From Dyadobacter sandarakinus (GTDB taxonomy: Bacteria; Bacteroidota; Bacteroidia; Cytophagales; Spirosomataceae), in NCBI RefSeq assembly GCF_016894445.1, contig NZ_CP056775.1:3226001-3290000 (forward strand): a DNA stretch of 64,000 nucleotides. The letters run 5' to 3'. Below are positions 57,107 to 64,000 of the stretch, one piece after another. The notes under the pieces were generated by a model. That model made no database searches and was not told the DNA's origin. It saw nothing but the letters and a program-made list of their open reading frames with translations. Every line of letters begins with the position of its first letter. Positions within the stretch are counted from its first letter, which is position 1. A program made the translations under genes and the position numbers.

Positions 57107-58720
57107 ATGAAAAAAGCATTTAAAAATATCCTGATTAGCATGGGCCTGCTGGCCGGAGTGGCAGCCTGTGACGTGAACCGCCTGCCCGAAACCAATATCA
57201 GCGATCTGAGTTTCTGGACGTCAGAGTCGGACATCAAGGCAGCCAATAATTACCTGTATACATTTTTGCCGGGCTTCAACAATGACGATGTTTGGTCAGA
57301 TGATGCATTCGGGCTGGCATCCAATACGATCAGCGATGGTTCGCGCCTGGCGCCGGCTACTGCGGGCAACGACTATAATGCGCCATACAACCTGATCAGG
57401 GCAGCCAACAACATTCTTGAAAAGGCACCCCGGGCAACAGTAAGCCCGGCGGTACTCGACCGGTACCTGGCCGAAGCCCGTTTTTTCAGGGGCTGGGCGT
57501 ATTTTTCACTGGTTCAAAAATATGGCAGTGTACCCCTGATCCTGAAAACACTGGACGAAAACAGTCCCGAGCTGACCGAAGCACCGGCGAGCCGTGAAAC
57601 GCTTTTGGACCAGATATACTCGGATCTCGACTTCGCCATCGTAAACCTGCCGACGATTACTGCATTGGGCAACATCGATTACGGCAGGATCTCGAAAACC
57701 GCAGCACAGGCATTCAAGGCGCGGGTCGCATTGTTTGAGGGTACTTTTTCCAAATTTCACAATCAGGGTAATGCAGCCGCGCACCTTACCCTGGCGCGGG
57801 ATGCAGCCAAGGCAGTGATCGACAGTAAAGAGCATGCATTGTTCGGCAGCTACTTTGACCTTTTCCAGATGGCGGGCGAGGGCCGGCAGAACAAGGAGAA
57901 TATTATTGTCAAACAATACGGCGTATCCAGTACCGAGCGTGTACTTACCCACTCCTACTATCGCAGCTCGCTGGAAACCGGCAATGTGAACCCTACCAAA
58001 AGCCTGGCCGATTCCTACCTGATGAAAGACGGGCTGCCCATTACCAAATCGCCTTTATGGATGAAACCGGACTCTTCGCAAAAGGTATTTAAAAATCGTG
58101 ATGCGAGGATGAGCGCGACTTTCATGAAACGTGGAGACCCTATGATGACGACCAAACCGATTTTTGACATTGCCAACCTGGTGTTTAATAAAACGGGCTA
58201 CATGTTCCGGAAATTTGCCAACATCGAAGACTGGAATACGCAGGCTTCGGTGATCGACCGGCCTTTGCTGCGCTATGCGGAAGTATTGCTGATTTTTGCA
58301 GAAGCTACCTATGAGCTCAACAATGCCATCACGGATGCAGAGCTGGATATGTCGGTAAACCTGCTGCGCGACAGAGGGCAGGTGGCCAGGCTGAGCAATG
58401 CATTTGTAAAAGCAAACGCGCTCGACATGCGGGAAGAAATCCGCCGCGAACGCCGGGTGGAACTTGCCCAGGAAGGTTTCCGGTACTGGGACCTGATCCG
58501 CTGGAAAATTGCCGAAACGGAACTCGTGAAGCCGGTATTGGGTAATTTTTACTTTAAAACGGAATTTGCGGCAGCGACGGTCAATCTTACTCCCGACAAC
58601 ATCATCCTCGTGCAGGACGCCAGCTTCCGGAAGTTTAATCCGGCCAAGGATTACCTCTGGCCGATCCCGATCAATGAAATTGCATTGAACCCGAATCTGC
58701 AGCAAAACACAGGCTGGTAA
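57107..58720 (+). CDS. SusD/RagB-family outer-membrane lipoprotein
   Basis: 537 residues, classical SusD_RagB type. Lipobox GLLAGVAAC is followed by CDVNRLPETNISDLSFW, then TPR-like helices (RYLAEARFFRGWAYFSLVQK). The C-terminal segment has REEIRRERRVELAQEGFRYW and DLIRWKIAETEL, and ends with DYLWPIPINEIALNPNLQQN. It captures glycan at the cell surface for the SusC partner encoded 42 bases upstream. The next gene starts one base after its stop, so lyase and binding protein are made together. Confidence 0.95.
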   Translation: MKKAFKNILISMGLLAGVAACDVNRLPETNISDLSFWTSESDIKAANNYLYTFLPGFNNDDVWSDDAFGLASNTISDGSRLAPATAGNDYNAPYNLIRAANNILEKAPRATVSPAVLDRYLAEARFFRGWAYFSLVQKYGSVPLILKTLDENSPELTEAPASRETLLDQIYSDLDFAIVNLPTITALGNIDYGRISKTAAQAFKARVALFEGTFSKFHNQGNAAAHLTLARDAAKAVIDSKEHALFGSYFDLFQMAGEGRQNKENIIVKQYGVSSTERVLTHSYYRSSLETGNVNPTKSLADSYLMKDGLPITKSPLWMKPDSSQKVFKNRDARMSATFMKRGDPMMTTKPIFDIANLVFNKTGYMFRKFANIEDWNTQASVIDRPLLRYAEVLLIFAEATYELNNAITDAELDMSVNLLRDRGQVARLSNAFVKANALDMREEIRRERRVELAQEGFRYWDLIRWKIAETELVKPVLGNFYFKTEFAAATVNLTPDNIILVQDASFRKFNPAKDYLWPIPINEIALNPNLQQNTGW

Positions 58721-58721
58721 C

Positions 58722-60665
58722 ATGAAGATCCGACTGCTCCGACTTGTCCTGCTGCTTACTGCCGGGTATCTGCCCGCATTGGCGCAACTTACTCCCAGGA
58801 ACATACTGCTCAGCAAGTATGACCTGGAAGCGGTAGAAGCATCGCTGAAAGGCCCCGGCGAGTGGCACCCCTACCCGCAAACCCGGCAGGAATGGGAAAA
58901 ACAGGGCGACCCGGCAAGCCTGGACAGCATTGTAGCCGCAGGCGAGGCTGCAATGCAGCAGCCGGTACCTGCGGTTTCAGCGGCATTGCTGCTCGACTTT
59001 GTGCGCTCAGGCGACCGTACCCGGCATGCCGGTGCTTCGTTTGGCAGGAGAAATAACCTGATGAACCTGGTGCTGGCAGAGTCGGTAGAGGGAAAAGGTC
59101 GTTTTATGGACGCGATCGTGGACTATGTGTGGGCAATATGCGAAGAAACCTACTGGGGCGTACCGGCACACCTTAGCGTACAAAAAGCGAAAAACGGATT
59201 ACCCGATACGGAAGATCCCACGGTTGATCTTTTCGGGGCGGAGACTGCCGCAGTACTTGCGCTCACCGACTATTTCCTGGGCGAAAAGCTGGATCAGGTT
59301 TCTCCACTATTGCGCAGGAGGATGTATGTTGAAACCAATAATAAGATATTCAATGCACTGGAAAAGCCCGACAGATACAGCTGGCTGAGCAAGAAAAACC
59401 AGGTGAACAACTGGAACCCGTGGATCGTCTCCAACCTGGTTACTACAGCCCTGCTACTGGAAAAAGATGCAAAAAAGCGGGCCGGATATGTATACCAGTA
59501 CATGGGATTCCTGGATCTATATCTGAACAGCCTGGGAGAAGACGGCGGCTGCGATGAAGGCCCGAGCTACTGGTTTGCGGCCGGCGCAAGTGCCTATGAC
59601 GTACTCGAATTGCTCGAAAGCGCCACGAGCGGTAAAGTGAACGTGTACGATCATGCATTGATCCGGAACATGGCTGCCTACGTATACAAGGTTCATATTG
59701 CGGGCGATTACTTCGTCAACTTTGCCGATGCGGATCCCAAGCTCAAACCCGACGGACTGATGCTGTACCGTTTCGGAAAGGCTGTGGACGATCCTGCGTT
59801 GCAGCGCTTCGGGGGCTGGGCTTACCGGCAATTTGGTGCCATGGTGGGAGGAACCGGATTTCACCGTCCCAGAAGAATAAATAATTTGCTGAGTGTAAAA
59901 ACGCTGCAAACAGCAAATTTGCCGGATTTCACTCCGGTCCGGGATGCCTGGTTACCCGATATAGAAGTGATGACTGCGCGTGCCGGGAATGGATTGTACC
60001 TGGCTTCGCACGCCGGGCACAATGCCGAAAGTCACAACCATAATGATGTAGGCGACTTCATTGTATATGCCGACGGCGAGCCGGTGATCATTGATGCGGG
60101 CCGCGGCAACTACACGGCACGAACTTTCTCCTCCCAGCGCTATAACCTGTGGTTTACGCAATCGCAATACCATAACCTGCCCATCGTGAATGGTAACGGA
60201 CAGCCTGCCGGGAAAAACGCCAGAGCAAAAGATGTGAAATATAATCTTTCCGGTAACAGATCGACGCTGGCCATGGACCTCACGCCTGCATTCGTACCTG
60301 AGGCGGGCGTTGTTTCCTGGAAACGGCAAGTCACGCTGGACCGGGCGAAGGGCCACGTGGAGGTAGACGAGGATTATGCATTGAAGCAGCAACCAGATTC
60401 TTTGCAGCAGGTTTTTATGACGGTATGCGAGGCGGACATCCGGGAGCCGGGAAAAATCGTACTGACAACTTCCGGTAAAAAGCGGGTTCAGGTCACTTAT
60501 GACGCCAAACGCTGGTCAGCGGCCACGGACTTTCCCTCTACCGAAGGCATGGAGTACAGCAGCTTCAAAACCAAATGGGACGGCCGGCCGGTACAGCGGA
60601 TCATACTGCGAAGCAAAACACGTCCGGCAAAAGGCAAGCACCGTTTTGTAATATCAAAACTATAA
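58722..60665 (+). CDS. Heparinase II/III-family polysaccharide lyase-like protein
   Basis: 647 residues with a signal peptide (MKIRLLRLVLLLTAGYLPALAQ). The first half is an alpha/alpha toroid with WNPWIVSNLVTTALLLE and EDGGCDEGPSYWFAAGASA. The second half is the heparinase II/III beta-sandwich, with ESHNHNDVGDFIVYADGEPV (His438-Asn-His-Asn-Asp442) as the metal or active-site motif. Such enzymes cleave uronate-containing polymers (heparin, alginate, oligo-uronates) by beta-elimination. The exact PL family and substrate are not assignable by eye. It is tightly coupled to susD with a one-base gap and is the only predicted degradative enzyme of the locus. Confidence 0.88.
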   Translation: MKIRLLRLVLLLTAGYLPALAQLTPRNILLSKYDLEAVEASLKGPGEWHPYPQTRQEWEKQGDPASLDSIVAAGEAAMQQPVPAVSAALLLDFVRSGDRTRHAGASFGRRNNLMNLVLAESVEGKGRFMDAIVDYVWAICEETYWGVPAHLSVQKAKNGLPDTEDPTVDLFGAETAAVLALTDYFLGEKLDQVSPLLRRRMYVETNNKIFNALEKPDRYSWLSKKNQVNNWNPWIVSNLVTTALLLEKDAKKRAGYVYQYMGFLDLYLNSLGEDGGCDEGPSYWFAAGASAYDVLELLESATSGKVNVYDHALIRNMAAYVYKVHIAGDYFVNFADADPKLKPDGLMLYRFGKAVDDPALQRFGGWAYRQFGAMVGGTGFHRPRRINNLLSVKTLQTANLPDFTPVRDAWLPDIEVMTARAGNGLYLASHAGHNAESHNHNDVGDFIVYADGEPVIIDAGRGNYTARTFSSQRYNLWFTQSQYHNLPIVNGNGQPAGKNARAKDVKYNLSGNRSTLAMDLTPAFVPEAGVVSWKRQVTLDRAKGHVEVDEDYALKQQPDSLQQVFMTVCEADIREPGKIVLTTSGKKRVQVTYDAKRWSAATDFPSTEGMEYSSFKTKWDGRPVQRIILRSKTRPAKGKHRFVISKL

Positions 60666-60694
60666 AAGCTGCTGGCCGGTAAAACACGAAAAAG

Positions 60695-61639
60695 ATGTCT
60701 GAACAAATATCAAGAAGGGATTTTCTGATCAAAACAGCTGCTGCCGGTGGCGCACTTCCTTTTTTACCTCCTATCACCTGGCCTGAAAAGGCAGGTGATA
60801 TGCCGCCGATCAGTATATTTTCAAAACATTTACAGTTCCTGAACTACCAGGATATGGCAGAAATTGCCAAAGAACTTGGCTTCGACGGCATCGACCTGAC
60901 CGTAAGACCCAAAGGGCACGTGCTGCCGGAAAATGTGGAAAGCGACTTACCCAAGGCGGTGGACGCCATGAAAAAAGTAGGCTTTACGCCTTCACTTTTC
61001 TGTACAGCAGTAGAAGATGCGTCCAGTCCGATCGACAGAAAAGTACTGGAAACCGCCTCGAAGCTGGGTTTTAAATATTACCGGATGAACTGGTACAAAT
61101 ACCCCGACCAATCCGGGATACCCCAGGCGCTGGAAGGTTTTCAGGCAAAAATGGCAGGACTGAGCCAGCTCAATGCAAGGCTGGGTTTGAATGGGTGCTA
61201 TCAGAATCACGCGGGGCGTATGGTAGGTGCGTCTATGTTCGAGATATGGGATATTTTGCAAAAAACAGATCCAAAAAACATGGGAGCCCAGTACGACATC
61301 CGGCATGCAACACTGGAAGGCGGACTGTCGTGGCAAACGGGCTTTAACCTCATCCGTCCACGCATTAAAACCATTGTGCTGAAAGATTTCATGTGGGAGA
61401 AGAACAATGGAAAGTGGGCACCGAAGAGCGTTCCGCTGGGTGAAGGAATGGTTGATTTTGCAACTTATTTCAAGCTTATAAAGGAAAGCGGGTTGAATGT
61501 GCCTGTTTGCCTGCATCTTGAATATCCGCTAGGCGGCGCTGACCAGGGTGCATTTCAGATCACGGTGGATGAAAAAGTAGTGTTCGACGCCATGAGACGT
61601 GACCTGGCGAAGGTAAAGGAACTCTGGACGCAAGCTTAG
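60695..61639 (+). CDS. Tat-exported sugar phosphate isomerase/epimerase-like TIM-barrel protein
   Basis: 314 residues. The N-terminus has a twin-arginine signal (SRRDFLIKTAAAGGALPFL), so it is probably exported folded, with a metal or cofactor. The body is an AP-endonuclease-2-like TIM barrel: MAEIAKELGFDGIDLTVRPKG, GFKYYRMNWYKYPDQSG, NGCYQNHAGRMVGASMFE and VPVCLHLEYPLGGADQG, with acidic and His metal ligands. The family includes isomerases and epimerases of sugars, uronates or inosose. Here it follows the lyase and may process a monosaccharide product, although an extracytoplasmic epimerase is unusual. Confidence 0.88.
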   Translation: MSEQISRRDFLIKTAAAGGALPFLPPITWPEKAGDMPPISIFSKHLQFLNYQDMAEIAKELGFDGIDLTVRPKGHVLPENVESDLPKAVDAMKKVGFTPSLFCTAVEDASSPIDRKVLETASKLGFKYYRMNWYKYPDQSGIPQALEGFQAKMAGLSQLNARLGLNGCYQNHAGRMVGASMFEIWDILQKTDPKNMGAQYDIRHATLEGGLSWQTGFNLIRPRIKTIVLKDFMWEKNNGKWAPKSVPLGEGMVDFATYFKLIKESGLNVPVCLHLEYPLGGADQGAFQITVDEKVVFDAMRRDLAKVKELWTQA

Positions 61640-61646
61640 TCAAAAA

Positions 61647-62369
61647 TTAACTTAATAAGTTTTTAAGCTCCGTAACTCCTTTCAGAGTTTCTTTTTCCAA
61701 TTTAAATTTTTGCAAACTTTCTAAGCCCTCGTGTAATCGGATTCGTACTTGCGTTGTTGATTCTTCACGTAATATTCTTACACTCTCCGGAGAAACTAAA
61801 AACGTTATTATATTGTCAATTCTCATGGCCCATATTGACTTTTCTAGCAACATAATCCAGAGTTGGCTTTTTTTTACATAAATAAAAAGCGCATCAACTA
61901 GAAAATGTATATCATCAATTTCCGGCTGCATATACCCATCATAAATTGCTATTAACATGCTTTTTACATTTGGATCGCCTTCTTCGGAATTAAAGTACCA
62001 TTGAGCACTTTGAACACCGTGTAGCCTCAGTATTGTGGCAGTAAATACATTCTTAACTATTTGGTCAGACTCCTGATCCAGGGCCAGCTGAATTGAAGAA
62101 ATACTTTCTAAATCTTTCATTGCTAAGATTGCTCGTGCAGCAGCTATACGCTGTCTCCTAGATTTACCAAGCAAAGTGGCTCTGATATTAGGCAGAAGTT
62201 CATAGCAGCAAGTTGCCGCAGCAGCATTTGCTATGTGAGTAGGAAGAATATTTGCTTTGCCTGCTGCTATCGTTAACTCCTCAGAGGTAACAATGACAGC
62301 AGCATTCTTTTCATTAAAAACCTTTACAGATTTCATTCGCTTTCCATTATGACTTAAAATCAAAATCAT
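61647..62369 (-). CDS. Low-GC orphan protein with HEAT-like helices, function unknown
   Basis: 240 residues (or 229 if the ATG at 62334-62336, MKSVKVFNEK, is used). No signal peptide or membrane segment. The middle is mainly helical with repeated amphipathic units (ANAAAATCCYELLPNIRATL, RQRIAAARAILAMKDLESIS, IQLALDQESDQIVKNVF, ATILRLHG), suggesting HEAT-like or similar alpha-solenoid folding. I do not recognise the family. Two 60-base lines counted by hand have 33-37 percent GC, while the neighbouring line in the isomerase gene has about 52 percent, and codon use also differs. It is inserted convergently between the TIM-barrel gene and the oxidoreductase, with a 7-base gap to the former. It may be recently acquired. 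Confidence 0.7.
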   Translation of the reverse strand: MILILSHNGKRMKSVKVFNEKNAAVIVTSEELTIAAGKANILPTHIANAAAATCCYELLPNIRATLLGKSRRQRIAAARAILAMKDLESISSIQLALDQESDQIVKNVFTATILRLHGVQSAQWYFNSEEGDPNVKSMLIAIYDGYMQPEIDDIHFLVDALFIYVKKSQLWIMLLEKSIWAMRIDNIITFLVSPESVRILREESTTQVRIRLHEGLESLQKFKLEKETLKGVTELKNLLS

Positions 62370-62668
62370 CGGAAACGTGAGTAATTAATTTTGTGTTCTA
62401 CCTGAAATTAATATGCATACAATTAGTCAGGCTTCCATTTAAAAATTTTTCAATCCCGGCGGACAAGTCAATCACTGGCAATGAAGGAGCTTTATACTAA
62501 CTGCACTTTTTATCTTCGAATGTCATGACACTTTCCATTGTTTCGGATCAAATATATGATAGTGAACCATACATTGCTCCCTGCTTAAAGCAAAATACCT
62601 CCTTAAAATCCCTTTTCCCGCGATAATTGACTAAGTTACCGGCGCAAAAAACGCTTAAACCTAATATC

Positions 62669-63709
62669 ATGTCTTCAAGAATTCTGAATGTCGGACTGAT
62701 TGGCTTCGGCCTGTCGGGACGGTATTTCCACTCCCCTTTCCTGAGTACCAACCCGGGTTTTAAGATCAAAACGGTGGTGGAACGTACTAAGAACGAGGCC
62801 CAGGAATTTGATCCCGAAATCGGTAATGCGCGTTCCGTCGACGAACTGCTGAGCGATGCTTCCATTGATCTGGTCTTCATTTGTACACCCAATGATACGC
62901 ACTTCGGGTATGCACTCGATGCGCTCGAAAACGGCAAACATGTAGTTATTGAAAAACCGTTTGCCAATACCGAGGACGAGGCCCGCCAGCTGTTTGACCT
63001 GGCTGCAGAAAAGGGGCTGATCCTGACTGCCTACCAGAACCGTCGCTGGGACTCGGATTACCTGACGATCAAAAAGCTGATTGAGGATGGAAAGCTGGGC
63101 GACGTTGTGGAGTATGAATGCAGGTACGACCGTTTCAGACCGGTAGCGGTGGCCGCTAATTCCTGGAAAGAACAGGCTGGCAGCGGATATGGTAATTTTT
63201 ACAACCTAGGCCCGCACCTGCTCGACCAGGCGCTGACGCTTTTTGGGGACCCGCTCACTGTGACCGCAGATATCCGCACCATCAGACCGAACAGTGAAAT
63301 AGACGATTATTTTGATGTGCACCTGGCATATGCAGACAAGGTGGTAAACCTGAAATCGAGCCTGATGGCCTACGAGAATTTCCAGCGGTACATGCTGCAT
63401 GGTACCAAGGGATCGTTTGTAAAAGGCGGCCTCGATCCACAGGAAGAAAACCTCAGAAAAGATATCCTCCCTACACAAAAGCCGTGGGGTGAAGAGCCTG
63501 AAAACCGCTGGGGAAGGATTTTTAGTGATGAATATACAGGCATTGTCAAGAGCGAAGCCGGTGATTATGCACCCTTCTACCAGAATGTGTACGACGCCAT
63601 TGTAAACGGAGCAGCGCTGGCTGTAAAGCCTGCTGAAATTATCCGTACCACCCGCGTGATTGATCTGGCATTTCAGAGCAGCTCGGAGCGGAAGGTGCTG
63701 AATTACTAA
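62669..63709 (+). CDS. Gfo/Idh/MocA-family oxidoreductase
   Basis: 346 residues from the ATG at 62669 (MSSRILNVGLIGFGLSGRYF); an upstream TTG at 62627 is less likely. The N-terminal Rossmann domain has GLIGFGLSGRYFHSPF and FICTPNDTHFGYALDALENG. The family EKPFANTEDEA motif (the catalytic Lys is in EKP) and TAYQNRRWDSDYL follow, and a C-terminal alpha/beta substrate domain contains GNFYNLGPHLLDQALTLFGDP. Family members oxidise or reduce sugars and sugar acids with NAD(P). Placed after the lyase and isomerase genes, it may act on a uronate or deoxy sugar from the same locus. No TAnnTTTG promoter is visible upstream. Confidence 0.88.
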   Translation: MSSRILNVGLIGFGLSGRYFHSPFLSTNPGFKIKTVVERTKNEAQEFDPEIGNARSVDELLSDASIDLVFICTPNDTHFGYALDALENGKHVVIEKPFANTEDEARQLFDLAAEKGLILTAYQNRRWDSDYLTIKKLIEDGKLGDVVEYECRYDRFRPVAVAANSWKEQAGSGYGNFYNLGPHLLDQALTLFGDPLTVTADIRTIRPNSEIDDYFDVHLAYADKVVNLKSSLMAYENFQRYMLHGTKGSFVKGGLDPQEENLRKDILPTQKPWGEEPENRWGRIFSDEYTGIVKSEAGDYAPFYQNVYDAIVNGAALAVKPAEIIRTTRVIDLAFQSSSERKVLNY

Positions 63710-63726
63710 TCCCTGCAGTACCCAAA

Positions 63727-63766
63727 AAAGAAAATGTCAGCTCCTGGTGGAGCTGACATTTTCTTT
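63727..63766. terminator. Bidirectional terminator between oxidoreductase and right-edge gene
   Basis: An 18-base-pair perfect stem (63727-63744 with 63749-63766) around TGGT, with A-rich and T-rich flanks, serving both convergent genes. Confidence 0.88.
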
Positions 63767-63787
63767 TTCTTTTTCCTTAACGCTGAG

Positions 63788-64000
63788 TTATTTGTTCACT
63801 ACGGCAGTTACCTGGCGCTTTGTCTCGGTAGAGATCGAGAAAGGCTTGGTAGAAACTTCACTACCGTTATTGATGATAAAGCTGTAGTTACCGTCTGCCA
63901 GGTTCGACAGGTCGAAAACTTTGGAATAATTTTCTGATTTCGGTAGGCTGGTGATGTACACGATTTCACCATTGAAATCCTTGATAGTCAGTGAAGATTT
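63788..64000 (-). CDS. C-terminal end of a secreted-type protein (cut by window edge)
   Basis: The last 70 residues of a minus-strand frame ending at TAA (63788-63790), with the 5' part outside the window. The visible part (SSLTIKDFNGEIVYITSLP, FDLSNLADGNYSFIINNG, SISTETKRQVTAVV) has the strand pattern of the small beta-sandwich domains found near the ends of Bacteroidota exported proteins, similar in feel to Por/T9SS sorting domains. No glycine-rich T9SS motif or final Lys-Arg signature is certain. The function is unknown, and it is convergent with the oxidoreductase. Confidence 0.7.
   Translation of the reverse strand, partial: KSSLTIKDFNGEIVYITSLPKSENYSKVFDLSNLADGNYSFIINNGSEVSTKPFSISTETKRQVTAVVNK

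Noticed and set aside
61649-61669. AT-rich inverted repeat between the isomerase and orphan genes
   Set aside because: The stem (AACTTA/TAAGTT) is short and entirely A/T apart from one pair, and it lies inside the orphan gene's 3' end. It is too weak to call a terminator.

Overview
The window comes from a Bacteroidota chromosome, most likely order Cytophagales, family Spirosomaceae, Dyadobacter or a close relative. That placement is inferred from several signs: three SusC/SusD outer-membrane import pairs, a FecI/FecR-type sigma/anti-sigma pair, a MurF-Alr fusion, TAnnTTTG promoter boxes with weak ribosome binding sites, lipoprotein signals, and a GC content near 50 percent. No rRNA, tRNA, CRISPR array, prophage or insertion sequence was seen.

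Positions 1-15000 are mostly housekeeping: the N-terminus of acetyl-CoA synthetase, a THUMP-like methyltransferase, an ArsC/Spx-fold protein, a dicarboxylate symporter, a tandem universal stress protein with CorA, the MurF-Alr fusion, polyphosphate kinase, gyrB and a polytopic GT-C-like membrane protein. Positions 15126-20646 hold a ThuA-domain protein paired with a large multidomain cytochrome (degenerate SGNH domain, beta-propeller, HEAT-like repeats, c-type heme), then DUF6157 and a beta-barrel protein.

Positions 20727-38557 form the main accessory block, all on the minus strand. Two paralogous cassettes each read SusC, SusD-like_2 lipoprotein, terminator hairpin, 1100-residue FG-GAP/VCBS protein with an ASPIC/UnbV domain. 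The downstream cassette continues, through a TAATG overlap, into a PAP2-type vanadium-dependent haloperoxidase-like enzyme with every vanadate-binding residue present. Neither cassette contains a glycoside hydrolase, lyase or regulator, so their substrate is unknown. This is the strongest candidate for an undescribed system.

Positions 38933-51633 return to core functions: a DUF1761 membrane protein, queG, grpE-dnaJ, a secreted EEP-family phosphatase/nuclease, a REP-like repeat cluster, a DUF2723/TMEM260-type membrane protein, a two-gene ABC exporter, alanine dehydrogenase and tsaE. Positions 51869-63709 look like a small sigma/anti-sigma-controlled polysaccharide utilisation locus: ECF sigma, FecR, STN-type SusC, SusD, heparinase II/III-like lyase, Tat-exported TIM-barrel isomerase and, after a low-GC orphan gene on the other strand, a Gfo/Idh/MocA oxidoreductase. 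The likely logic is that ligand binding at the STN transducer signals through FecR to free the sigma factor, SusCD import oligosaccharide, and the lyase and oxidoreductase degrade uronate-type sugars.
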